Notes: a model not told the origin generated them from the sequence alone. DNA of 64,000 nucleotides from Parvibaculum sedimenti (GCF_009184905.1 NZ_WESC01000011.1:1-64000), one strand, 5' to 3'. Shown: positions 1 through 7,551, counted from the stretch's first letter. A program made the numbers and translations.

Positions 1-52
1 CAAACCTTCCCATCAGGAGGCCATCCAAGCCAACACACACGCCAGTCCCGCG

Positions 53-601
53 TCAGCGGGTTCGTTCAATCCGCTTTTCTATTCTCTCTTTGATGAGGTG
101 AAATTGTGGTTTCTTTTTATATTGAAGTTGAATTGCGGGCCGAAAATTTGAGTGCCTGTCTATTAATTCTATTGGTCCAAGGGCGATAAAACTATCTTGT
201 CCCTGTAGATCGGTCCTGTTGACAACCAGAAGCTTTTTTCGGAGTTCTTCGTTTTTTGCGAAATATCCGAGTTCGGCATATGAGCCGGGGCTTTCAGGAA
301 ATAGAACTACGCAGTCAGAAACCTCGCCGATGATATCTTCGAATTCTGCAATATTGTGGAACGCGGGTTCAGGGTGGGTGATGTAATCTTTTTGAGCTAC
401 TTCTGCCAGAAATGTACGTAGATGAGGCAGCTCTTCGGTGGCGTAGCTGAGAAATCGTGGGCGCATGTCTTTGGCAGCGGAACCGCCGCATACAAACACG
501 ATATGGCTGTTCCGCTGAACAAACGTATTTCCGTTTGTGAATTGCTGAGCCACCCGCTTTAGCAATTCCTTACTACTGGTTTGCGTAAAGGGGTGGCTCA
601 T
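53..601 (-). CDS. Retron Ec86/St85-type effector (nucleoside deoxyribosyltransferase-like)
   Basis: This 182-residue protein resembles the effectors of Ec86/St85 retrons (RcaT type), toxins held in check by the reverse transcriptase-msDNA complex and released on phage attack. Seen: a VFVCGG strand near residues 35-40, the hallmark FPESPGSYAELGYF at 101-114 with Glu103 and Glu110, then RRK-like RKKLLVVN and the SFIALGPIELI segment, all in the order known for the Ec86 effector. That effector is about 300 residues with a C-terminal DNA-binding-like region; this one stops right after the catalytic-like domain, so it is a compact form or a truncation. The start follows an AAGAGG ribosome site inside the retron a2 repeat. 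The reverse transcriptase is expected downstream, left of base 1. GC is visibly lower than in the neighbours, suggesting transfer. Family assignment is from remembered sequence, not a search. Confidence 0.82.
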   Translation of the reverse strand: MSHPFTQTSSKELLKRVAQQFTNGNTFVQRNSHIVFVCGGSAAKDMRPRFLSYATEELPHLRTFLAEVAQKDYITHPEPAFHNIAEFEDIIGEVSDCVVLFPESPGSYAELGYFAKNEELRKKLLVVNRTDLQGQDSFIALGPIELIDRHSNFRPAIQLQYKKKPQFHLIKERIEKRIERTR

Positions 602-604
602 CTA

Positions 605-780
605 GCCTCTTACTTCGAGCAAGCCGAACTTCCAAGGGAGTCCGGATCGAGCGACTAAGCCGATCCGGACTCCCTTGGAAGTTCGGCGGCGAATGTCGCG
701 CAATTAAATTCAGCCTGGCTATACACCCGGCATTGAGTGAGCTTGATGGCGGATTAGTCAAGCAAACCCAGCTAAGAGAC
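605..780 (-). ncRNA. Retron msr-msd RNA
   Basis: The about 176-nt element lies directly upstream of the effector. Read on the minus strand it begins with an a1 segment (773-780) that pairs with an a2 segment (605-612) over 8 bp including one U-G wobble. Right after a1 comes UUAGC, the context of the branching guanosine in known retrons, which would be G772. An msr stem-loop follows (GCTTGA, 758-763 with 741-746, 11-nt loop). The msd part is a perfect 27-bp hairpin at 623-687. This order a1, AGC, msr stem, long msd stem, a2, effector matches Ec86-type retrons. The reverse transcriptase needed to make msDNA is not in the window. Confidence 0.82.
623..687 (-). repeat. msd long hairpin (perfect 27-bp inverted repeat)
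   Basis: Bases 623-649 and 661-687 are exact reverse complements, separated by the 11-base loop 650-660. Two further G-C pairs (651-660, 652-659) can extend the stem past a bulged A650. There is no T-tract on either side, so it is not a terminator; its position marks it as the template for the retron DNA hairpin. Confidence 0.9.
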
Positions 781-786
781 AATGCA

Positions 787-815
787 AAGTTAGCGGTGAT
801 TCACGCGTTTAGCAA
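787..815 (-). promoter_or_regulatory. Retron promoter (sigma70-like)
   Basis: On the minus strand a -35 TTGCTA (810-815) and a -10 TAACTT (787-792) are separated by 17 bases. The predicted start is about base 780, exactly the first base of the a1 repeat, which supports both the promoter and the RNA boundary. Confidence 0.55.
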
Positions 816-831
816 CGTGGTGCATTCTGCA

Positions 832-859
832 TTGGCGACTCGCGCATGGCGGCTATAGT
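832..859 (+). promoter_or_regulatory. nnr promoter, probably giving a leaderless transcript
   Basis: TTGGCG (832-837), 16 bases, then TATAGT (854-859). Seven bases past the -10 falls on the A of the ATG at 866, and there is no Shine-Dalgarno before that ATG, so the message may begin at its start codon. It overlaps the region behind the divergent retron promoter. Confidence 0.4.
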
Positions 860-865
860 GGCCGC

Positions 866-2359
866 ATGTTCGATACTCGTTTTGCACTTCTCTCCGTCGA
901 GGAAATGGCGCGCTCCGATCGGTTGACGATCGAGGGTGGCAAGCCCGGCATTGAACTTATGGAAAATGCCGGGCGGCTGGTTGCCGAGGCGGTGGCAGCG
1001 CGGTTTCCGCGCGGGCCCGTCTCGGTTCTCTGCGGGCCGGGCAATAATGGTGGCGACGGCTTCATTGCGGCCCGGTTGCTGCGCGACTGGGGATGGGGCG
1101 TCACGCTCTTTCTGCTCGGCGAGCGCGAGCGGCTGACGGGCGACGCGGCCGAGGCTGCGCATCGCTGGGCGGGGCCGGTTCATCCGCTGACCGCCGACGC
1201 GGCGCAGGGCGCGAGTTTTGTCGTGGACGGGATTTTCGGCGCAGGGCTCTCGCGCGAGGTCGCCGGCGCCGTGGCCGAACTGATCGGCCGCGTCAACGAG
1301 GCGAAGCTGCCCGTGGCGGCGATCGACGTGCCGACCGGCCTCGACGGCGATACGGGCGAGGTGCGCGGAGCCGCTTTCGAGGCGAAGCTCACCGTGACCT
1401 TTTTCCGCAAGAAGCCGGGCCACATGGTTTTTCCGGGCCGCCGGCTTTGTGGTGAGCTGGTCGTGGGCGAGATCGGTACGGCGGAAGGTGTTCTCGATGA
1501 GATCAAGCCGACGACCTTCGAGAATGCGCCGGAGGTCTGGGCAGAGGCCTTTCCCCGGCCGAGCGTCGAAGGACACAAATATTCGCGCGGTCACGCCGTC
1601 GTGGTGTCGGGTGGGCCGTCCAGCACGGGCGCGGCGCGGCTCGGTGCGCGCGGGGCGCTGAGAGCGGGGGCGGGGCTCGTCACCGTCGCTTCGCCGCCCA
1701 ATGCAGTGGCCATCAATGCGGCGCAGCTCACTTCCATCATGCTGAAGCCTTTCGCGGGGGCGGATTCGCTCACACGGCTGCTCGAAGACAAGCGCATGAA
1801 TGCCTGCCTCATCGGGCCGGGCTGCGGCATCGGCCCCTCGACTCGCGAGAATGTGCTGGCGGCGCTTCTGTCGGGCGCATCCATGGTGCTTGACGCCGAC
1901 GCTCTGACCTCCTTCATGGAAATTCCCCGCGACCTCTTCGTCGCCATCCAGGGCTATTTCGCGGGGCCTACCGTGCTGACCCCCCATGAGGGTGAGTTCC
2001 GGCGCCTCTTCCCGAACAATGTGGCAGGCGGCAGGCTCGCGCGTGCCCGGGCCGCGGCGGTGGAATCGGGCGCGGTGGTGGTGCTCAAGGGGCCGGATAC
2101 GATCGTGGCTGCGCCGGACGGGCGGGCGGTGGTCAATGCCAATGCCGGGCCGGAACTGGCCACGGCGGGCAGTGGGGACGTGCTTGGGGGGATCATTCTT
2201 GGCCTCCTCGCGCAGGGCGTGCCCGCCTTCGAGGCGGCCTCCATGGGCGTCTGGCTCCACGGCGAGGCAGGGCGATGCTACGGCATGGGCCTTATTTCCG
2301 AGGACTTGCCCGAAATGCTGCCATCGGTCTATCGCGACCTCGTCCAGAAGCTTGGTTGA
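866..2359 (+). CDS. nnr: Bifunctional NAD(P)HX epimerase / ADP-dependent dehydratase
   Basis: This 497-residue cytosolic enzyme repairs hydrated NADH and NADPH. The N-terminal half is the YjeF-type epimerase (GPGNNGGDG at 57-65, then VDGIFGAGLSREV and DVPTGLDGDTG), which interconverts the two hydrate forms. The C-terminal half is the ribokinase-fold dehydratase: GPGCGIG, VLDADALT, LTPHEGEF and the GSGDVLGG motif with the likely catalytic Asp438. The length is usual for the fused bacterial form. No ribosome site precedes the ATG, which fits the predicted leaderless start. It is divergent from the retron and stands alone before tRNA-Leu. Confidence 0.95.
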   Translation: MFDTRFALLSVEEMARSDRLTIEGGKPGIELMENAGRLVAEAVAARFPRGPVSVLCGPGNNGGDGFIAARLLRDWGWGVTLFLLGERERLTGDAAEAAHRWAGPVHPLTADAAQGASFVVDGIFGAGLSREVAGAVAELIGRVNEAKLPVAAIDVPTGLDGDTGEVRGAAFEAKLTVTFFRKKPGHMVFPGRRLCGELVVGEIGTAEGVLDEIKPTTFENAPEVWAEAFPRPSVEGHKYSRGHAVVVSGGPSSTGAARLGARGALRAGAGLVTVASPPNAVAINAAQLTSIMLKPFAGADSLTRLLEDKRMNACLIGPGCGIGPSTRENVLAALLSGASMVLDADALTSFMEIPRDLFVAIQGYFAGPTVLTPHEGEFRRLFPNNVAGGRLARARAAAVESGAVVVLKGPDTIVAAPDGRAVVNANAGPELATAGSGDVLGGIILGLLAQGVPAFEAASMGVWLHGEAGRCYGMGLISEDLPEMLPSVYRDLVQKLG

Positions 2360-2488
2360 GGGACATCGCCGGGCCTTGACTTCTCCCTGAAGAAGCCGCT
2401 CTTTCGCTGGCGTTCCGGGGGTACCCTTGCTATAGAAGGCCCCGATTTGGACGTGGGCCTGCCTTCCGCGGCGTGCCTGCGCGGCCTT

Positions 2489-2571
2489 GCGGGCGTGGCG
2501 GAATTGGTAGACGCACCAGATTTAGGTTCTGGCGGGCAACCGTGGGGGTTCGAGTCCCTCCGCCCGCACCA
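2489..2571 (+). tRNA. tRNA-Leu (anticodon TAG)
   Basis: Acceptor stem GCGGGCG (2489-2495) pairs with CGCCCGC (2561-2567). The anticodon loop TTTAGGT (2521-2527) gives anticodon TAG. An extra arm is present and CCA is encoded (2569-2571). The length of 83 nt fits a class II tRNA. Confidence 0.97.
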
Positions 2572-2639
2572 GGCCGAAAAGCCAGCAATTACAATGGCCG
2601 GGACGATAAATAGGCCAAGCTGAAAGAACGGATTGCAAG

Positions 2640-4175
2640 ATGCAGGTTACGGTAACGAGCGCGGACGGTCTGAAGCGCGAACTCTCGGTTCAGGTTCCGG
2701 CGAGCGATCTCGAGGCGCGTGTGAACGCGAAGCTCGATGAGATGAAGAATTCGGTCCGCCTCAAGGGCTTCCGCCCCGGCAAGGTTCCGGTTGCCCATCT
2801 TCGCAAGACCTTCGGCAAGCAGGTCATGAGCGAAGTCATTCAGGAGGCCGTCGGCACGACCAGCCAGCAGGCGCTTGATGAGCAGGCGCTGCGCCCGGCC
2901 CAGCAGCCCGAGATCAACCTTGAGGGCGAGATCGCCCCGGTGGTCGAAGGCAAGGCTGACCTCACCTACAAGATGACGTTCGAGATCATCCCGCCCTTCG
3001 AGATGACCGACTTCGCCAAGCTCGAGGTCGAGCGTCCGGTTGCCGAGGTGGCTGAGGGCGATGTCGAGGAAGCGCTGCAGCGCCTCGCCGAGAACCAGAA
3101 GAACTATGAGCCGAAGGCTGAAGGCGCAGCGGCGGAAGAGGGCGACCTCCTCACCATCGACTTCATCGGCCGTATCGACGGCGTCGCCTTCGAGGGCGGC
3201 ACGGCGGCGGACGCCAAGCTTGAAATCGGCTCGGGCCGCTTCATCCCCGGCTTCGAAGACCAGCTCAAGGGTGCCAAGGCCGGCGACAAGCTCGAGGTGA
3301 AGGTGACCTTCCCGGCCGATTACGGCGCGGAGAACCTCGCCGGCAAGGATGCCGTGTTCGAAGTCACCGTGAAGGAAGTCCAGTGCCCGGCGGAAGCCAA
3401 GGTCGATGACGAGTTCGCCAAGCGCTTCGGTTTCGATGCGCTGGACAAGCTCCGCGATGCGATGCGCGAGCAGATCAAGTCGGACTTCACGCGCATGTCG
3501 CGCATGCACCTGAAGCGCGCCCTTCTCGATGCGCTGGACGCGGCCCACAGCTTCGAGCTGCCGCCGTCCATGGTCGAGCAGGAGTTCACCCAGATCTGGT
3601 CGCAGTTCGAGCATGAGCTGCAGCACCAGGGCAAGACGGCCGCCGATCTGGAAGAGCCGGAAGAGAAGATCCGCGACGAGTACCGCAAGATCGCCGAGCG
3701 CCGCGTGCGCCTCGGCCTCGTGCTCGCGGAAGTCGGCGAGAAGAACAAGATCTCCGTCACCGAGCAGGAACTGAGCCAGTCGCTCGCCGAGCGCGCCCGC
3801 CAGTTCCCCGGCCAGGAACGTCAGGTCTATGAGTTCTACCAGCGCAACCCGCAGGCGATTGCCGAGCTGCGCGCGCCGATCTTCGAAGAGAAGGTCATAG
3901 ACTTCATCACCGAGCTGGCCAAGATCACCGACAAGACCGTGTCGCGCGACGAGCTCTTCGCCGATCCCGATGCGGATGAGCATGATCACGACCACGATCA
4001 TGGTCACCACCACCACGATCATGACCATGATCATGACCACGGCCACGACCACAATCACGATCACGGCGAGGCGACGCCGGCCAAGAAGAAGGCCGCAGCC
4101 AAGCCCAAGGCAGAGGGCGAGGAGAAGAAGCCCGCCGCCAAGAAGGCAGCGCCCAAGAAGAAAAAGGAAGACTGA
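2640..4175 (+). CDS. tig: Trigger factor, with histidine-rich and lysine-rich C-terminal tail
   Basis: Ribosome-bound chaperone and prolyl isomerase that meets nascent chains at the exit tunnel. The N-terminal ribosome-binding signature GFRPGKVP is present near residues 42-50, followed by the FKBP-type isomerase domain (DFIGRIDGVAFEGG, then FIPGFEDQLKG) and the helical chaperone arms. At 511 residues it is about 70 longer than the usual 430-450: residues 448-476 hold 16 histidines alternating with Asp and Gly, and 477-511 are Lys/Ala-rich. The histidine tract resembles the metal-binding tail of SlyD. It sits upstream of the protease genes clpP, clpX and lon, the usual tig neighbourhood, here interrupted by the decarboxylase pair. 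A strong terminator follows. Confidence 0.96.
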   Translation: MQVTVTSADGLKRELSVQVPASDLEARVNAKLDEMKNSVRLKGFRPGKVPVAHLRKTFGKQVMSEVIQEAVGTTSQQALDEQALRPAQQPEINLEGEIAPVVEGKADLTYKMTFEIIPPFEMTDFAKLEVERPVAEVAEGDVEEALQRLAENQKNYEPKAEGAAAEEGDLLTIDFIGRIDGVAFEGGTAADAKLEIGSGRFIPGFEDQLKGAKAGDKLEVKVTFPADYGAENLAGKDAVFEVTVKEVQCPAEAKVDDEFAKRFGFDALDKLRDAMREQIKSDFTRMSRMHLKRALLDALDAAHSFELPPSMVEQEFTQIWSQFEHELQHQGKTAADLEEPEEKIRDEYRKIAERRVRLGLVLAEVGEKNKISVTEQELSQSLAERARQFPGQERQVYEFYQRNPQAIAELRAPIFEEKVIDFITELAKITDKTVSRDELFADPDADEHDHDHDHGHHHHDHDHDHDHGHDHNHDHGEATPAKKKAAAKPKAEGEEKKPAAKKAAPKKKKED

Positions 4176-4197
4176 GCCGAGGCTCGGTTATCGGATG

Positions 4198-4227
4198 AAA
4201 GGCCCGGATCATCTCCGGGCCTTTTTC
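4198..4227 (+). terminator. Rho-independent terminator of tig
   Basis: AGGCCCGGA (4200-4208) pairs with TCCGGGCCT (4214-4222) around a 5-base loop, followed by TTTTT and CTT. It ends the tig transcript. Confidence 0.9.
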
Positions 4228-4389
4228 TTGGCCAGATCGTCCTTGTTCAGCGTTTTGGCGAGCCGCTGGAGGGGGCGGGAGAGGGCACTCCCGGATTGTG
4301 ACGAAACGGTGGCGGAGACCCTGGCGCCACAGAGCGAAAAAACTTTAGGCACGCTGCAAAAAACTATTGCACGGACTCGGTGATGTCCC

Positions 4390-4507
4390 TATGTGTGCGC
4401 CCACATGACGCACACGCACGTGCCGCTGGCCCTTAGTTGGTTTATGCAACGACGGAAGCGTCCTTTTTGATCACACCGGCATTGCCGGGTCTTAAAGGGT
4501 GTTGACG
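4390..4507 (+). promoter_or_regulatory. Structured leader of the decarboxylase gene, possible speF motif RNA
   Basis: Three hairpins lie in a row before the decarboxylase: GTGTGCG/CGCACAC (4393-4399 with 4409-4415), GACG/CGTC around GAAG near 4448-4459, and CCGGC/GCCGG around ATT near 4476-4488. They are followed by the AAAGGG ribosome site (4494-4499). A conserved RNA named the speF motif is known upstream of ornithine decarboxylase genes in alphaproteobacteria; position and gene match, but I cannot run the covariance model. The stretch 4228-4389 shows nothing else I recognise. Confidence 0.5.
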
Positions 4508-5812
4508 ATGTTCGCTTCCGAGCCGGGCCGCCGTGCCCGTTCGCGCCTCTCCACGAAATCCGAAATTGTGACCAAGCCGATCGGCGAGGCTTCGCATGCC
4601 GCGACGAAGCCGGCGCCCCGCCGCAAGGCGAAGCTCGCGCTCGTTCCCCGCGATGCCGAAATGCCGGCAGAGCGCGGCGGCATGCCGCCCAAGATCGCGC
4701 GCTTCCTCGAGACGGCCGAGCTTCCCTCGCCGTGCCTCGTGGTCGATGTCGACATTGTCGCGCATAACTGGACGGAGCTTGCCCGCTCGCTTCCGCAGGC
4801 GCGCATCTTCTATGCCGTGAAGGCGAACCCGGCGAACGAGATCGTCTCGCGGCTGGCGCGCCTCGGCTCCTGCTTCGACACGGCCAGCATGGGTGAGATC
4901 GATCTCTGCTTGCGCCACCGCGTCTCGCCGGACCGCATCTCTTTCGGCAACACCATCAAGAAGGAACGCGACATCGCGTCCGCCTTCGCGAAGGGCGTGC
5001 GCCTATACGCCTTCGACTCGGAAGCGGAACTCGAGAAGATCGCCCGTTCGGCGCCCGGCTCGAAGGTTTATTGCCGTGTACTGATGGAATGCGAAGGCGC
5101 CGAATGGCCGCTGTCGCGCAAGTTCGGTTGCGAGCCCGAGATGGCCGCCGACCTGCTGGTGCGTGCCCGCGAACTGGGCCTCGACGCCTATGGTGTATCC
5201 TTCCATGTTGGCTCGCAGCAGACGGACCTGACCCAGTACGACAAGGCGCTGGTGCAGGCCTCCGCGCTCTTCGATGCGCTGGCCGAACGCGGCATCGAAC
5301 TCAAACTCGTCAACATGGGTGGCGGTTTCCCGTCGCGCTACCGCACCGACGTGCCGTCGATCGAGGCCTATGGCGCTGCGATCCGTGAGGCTCTGGCCCG
5401 CCGCTTCGGCGACCGGCAGCCCGACGTGATCGTCGAGCCGGGCCGCGGCATCGTGGGCGATGCTGGCGTCATCCAGTCGGAAGTCGTGCTCGTCTCGGAG
5501 AAGGGCGGCAATGACCAGCGACGATGGGTGTATCTCGACGTGGGCAAGTTCCACGGTCTCGCCGAGACGATGGACGAGGCGATCAAGTACCGGCTCCTCA
5601 CGCCGCATGACGGTGGCGAGACGGCGCCGGTGGTTCTCGCCGGCCCCACCTGCGACAGCGCCGATATCCTTTACGAGAAGGCGGATTACCGTCTTCCGAC
5701 GGCGCTGAAGGCCGGCGACAAGGTCTGCATCCTCGCCACGGGCGCCTATACGACGACCTATTCGGCCGTCGCGTTCAACGGTTTCCCGCCGCTCGCCAGC
5801 ATCTGCATCTGA
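4508..5812 (+). CDS. odc: Ornithine/lysine decarboxylase (alanine racemase fold, PLP enzyme)
   Basis: Makes putrescine (or cadaverine) by decarboxylating ornithine (or lysine) in the cytosol. It is the eukaryote-like fold III type common in alphaproteobacteria. Seen: YAVKANP with the PLP-binding lysine, HVGSQ, MGGGFPSRY, the phosphate-binding EPGRG, and GPTCDSAD with the active-site Cys and Asp near the C-terminus. The ATG at 4508 is preceded by AAAGGG at good spacing, giving 434 residues; family members usually begin near the MPPKIARF segment at 4682, so this start adds a basic extension of about 58 residues. GTG 4499 is a less likely start. A structured leader precedes it and an acetyltransferase follows, perhaps acting in the same polyamine context. 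Confidence 0.92.
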   Translation: MFASEPGRRARSRLSTKSEIVTKPIGEASHAATKPAPRRKAKLALVPRDAEMPAERGGMPPKIARFLETAELPSPCLVVDVDIVAHNWTELARSLPQARIFYAVKANPANEIVSRLARLGSCFDTASMGEIDLCLRHRVSPDRISFGNTIKKERDIASAFAKGVRLYAFDSEAELEKIARSAPGSKVYCRVLMECEGAEWPLSRKFGCEPEMAADLLVRARELGLDAYGVSFHVGSQQTDLTQYDKALVQASALFDALAERGIELKLVNMGGGFPSRYRTDVPSIEAYGAAIREALARRFGDRQPDVIVEPGRGIVGDAGVIQSEVVLVSEKGGNDQRRWVYLDVGKFHGLAETMDEAIKYRLLTPHDGGETAPVVLAGPTCDSADILYEKADYRLPTALKAGDKVCILATGAYTTTYSAVAFNGFPPLASICI

Positions 5813-5893
5813 GCGACGGGCCTCATCACAGCAATCGGACTTGAGGGGCAGGGCGCGCGGAAAGCCGCGCCGCCCGCCCGGATGGAGTCGTCC

Positions 5894-6409
5894 ATGAATA
5901 TCGTCGTCGAAACTTCCGCCCATGAGGCGGCAGTGGAAAAGATGGTCGCCGAGGCTTTCGGCCCCGATCGCTTCGCGAAGACGGTTTACCGGCTGCGCGA
6001 CGGCGTGGCGCCGATCCCGTCGCTTTCGCTCGTCATGCTCGACGGTGAGGAAGTGGTCGGCACGCTGCGCTTCTGGCCAATCTCGATCGGCGGCACGACG
6101 CCCGCGCTTCTGCTCGGGCCGCTCGTCGCGGCCATCGACCGGCAGGGGCAGGGCATCGGCAGCCGTTTGATGGAAGAAGGGCTCGCCCGCGCCGAGGCCG
6201 ACGGACACCAGATTGTCGTGCTGGTGGGCGATGAGCCTTATTACGCCCGCTTCGGCTTCACCGGGGCGCTCGCCCGGCGGCTGAAACTGCCTGGCTGGGT
6301 GGACCGCAAGCGCTTCCTCGCGCGGGAACTGGTCGCGGGCGCCATGAGGGGCGTCGGCGGCATGATCGGCCGCCCCGACGAGACGGCCGCAGGGCTTATA
6401 GCTGCCTGA
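5894..6409 (+). CDS. GNAT family N-acetyltransferase
   Basis: A 171-residue GNAT-fold protein that should transfer an acetyl group from acetyl-CoA to an amine or amino group. The acetyl-CoA-binding segment is visible as LGPLVAAIDRQGQGIGSRLM, with the R/Q-x-x-G-x-G/A pattern QGQGIG, followed by VVLVGDEPYYARFGF, typical of YhbS-like members. The ATG at 5894 is chosen because GGAG lies 6 bases upstream; ATG 5882 lacks a ribosome site. It lies 81 bases after the decarboxylase on the same strand, so a polyamine-type substrate is possible but only an inference. Confidence 0.85.
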   Translation: MNIVVETSAHEAAVEKMVAEAFGPDRFAKTVYRLRDGVAPIPSLSLVMLDGEEVVGTLRFWPISIGGTTPALLLGPLVAAIDRQGQGIGSRLMEEGLARAEADGHQIVVLVGDEPYYARFGFTGALARRLKLPGWVDRKRFLARELVAGAMRGVGGMIGRPDETAAGLIAA

Positions 6410-6465
6410 TATCGCAGCCTCCGCCCCGGTGGCCCAACGGCCCCGGTGTGGCGGAGCTGCCGAGT

Positions 6466-6502
6466 GTGCGCGGGGAATGGGCCGAAATCCTTCCCCGCGC
6501 AC
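6466..6502 (+). terminator. Strong hairpin after the acetyltransferase gene, terminator-like
   Basis: A perfect 12-bp stem (6466-6477 with 6491-6502) has a 13-base loop. The following CTCTTGT is only weakly T-rich. A second hairpin (CTCCGCC 6419-6425 with GGCGGAG 6450-6456) stands just before it. The rest of the 282-base gap before clpP shows no further gene. Confidence 0.45.
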
Positions 6503-6691
6503 CTCTTGTCCCACCTTTGCGGGGGGTGAAATGCGGAGAGGCTCGCCTTATATGGGCTCTACGCTATTATGAATGCACCAGCCATTTACCGAATCCCGTT
6601 ATGCCCTTATGAGCAATATGGCGGTGACATACCCCCGCCGGCGAAGGCGATGACGTGGCTTCGACCGGTCCGCTGACCTTCAGGAGAGAGA

Positions 6692-7315
6692 ATGAGAGAT
6701 CCCCTCGATACCTACATGAATCTCGTGCCGATGGTGGTCGAGCAGACCAACAGGGGTGAGCGCGCTTACGATATCTTTTCGCGCCTGCTGAAAGAGCGCA
6801 TCGTCTTCATCGCCGGTCCATTCGAAGACGGCATGGCGACACTGGTGACGGCGCAGCTTCTCTTCCTCGAAGCCGAGAACCCGAAAAAAGAAATCTGGAT
6901 GTACATCAACTCGCCCGGCGGCATCGTGACGTCCGGCCTCGCGATTTACGACACCATCCAGCATATCCGTCCGCCGGTTGCGACGGTCTGCCTCGGTCAG
7001 GCAGCGTCGATGGGCTCGCTCATCCTTGCCGCCGGCGCGAAGGACATGCGCTATGCGCTGCCTCATTCGCGCATCATGGTTCACCAGCCTTCTGGCGGTT
7101 TCCAGGGTCAGGCGACGGATATCGAAATCCACGCCCGCGAAACTCTTGCGATCCGCGAGAAGCTGAACAACATCTATGTGAAGCACACGGGCCGGAGCCT
7201 GAAGGAAGTTCAGGACGCGCTGGAACGCGACAATTTCATGAGCCCCGAACGGGCCCAGGAGTTCGGCATCGTCGACCATGTCGGCGTACCGCGCAGCGAC
7301 GAAGCTCCAAAATAA
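6692..7315 (+). CDS. clpP: ATP-dependent Clp protease proteolytic subunit
   Basis: Serine peptidase of the ClpXP/ClpAP machines, forming two stacked heptameric rings in the cytosol. The catalytic triad is seen as Ser106 (GQAASMG), His131 (MVHQPSGG) and Asp180 (LERDNFMSP). The INSPGG oxyanion segment is at 72-77. The length of 207 is usual. The ATG is preceded by AGGAGAGAG at 6682-6690. clpX, its ATPase partner, follows after 330 bases and lon after that, so this is a protein-turnover cluster. Confidence 0.98.
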   Translation: MRDPLDTYMNLVPMVVEQTNRGERAYDIFSRLLKERIVFIAGPFEDGMATLVTAQLLFLEAENPKKEIWMYINSPGGIVTSGLAIYDTIQHIRPPVATVCLGQAASMGSLILAAGAKDMRYALPHSRIMVHQPSGGFQGQATDIEIHARETLAIREKLNNIYVKHTGRSLKEVQDALERDNFMSPERAQEFGIVDHVGVPRSDEAPK

Positions 7316-7521
7316 CACCGAAGCGGAGCGGGCCGGGCGTTACGGGTCTTTTTGCCGCAACGCCTGGCTCATTCGGCGTCTTATATAGATAGCTGAAAAT
7401 AGCCACTAACTGCCTGTTTCGTGGGCAGTTTGGGGCTTTTGCGTCCTGCAAATTGTAATGAAATCTTGATCCCTCGGCGAATAACATGTTCGTATGTCGA
7501 CGAGGTGACGGGTCCAGTATC

Positions 7522-7551
7522 CGTTTGAGTCTCTCAAACGTAATGAGAGAC
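7522..7551 (+). other. Two mutually exclusive hairpins in the clpP-clpX gap
   Basis: CGTTTGAG (7522-7529) pairs with CTCAAACG (7533-7540) around TCT, a perfect 8-bp stem. GTCTCTC (7529-7535) can instead pair with GAGAGAC (7545-7551) around 9 bases. The two stems share 7529-7535 and cannot form together. There is no T-tract. The remainder of the 330-base gap 7316-7645 holds no gene I can support. Confidence 0.5.

Noticed and set aside
1-52. Start of the retron reverse transcriptase on the minus strand (ATG at 11-13)
   Set aside because: Only four codons would be inside the window and no ribosome site precedes that ATG, so it cannot be supported.
573-782. 69-codon minus-strand open frame over the retron RNA
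   Set aside because: It overlaps the msd hairpin and the effector start out of frame and has no ribosome site; the RNA explanation is better.
2589-4064. 491-codon minus-strand frame opposite tig beginning with a Val/Ile/Met-rich run
   Set aside because: The hydrophobic run is merely the antisense of the histidine-aspartate codons; it is a GC-driven shadow frame.
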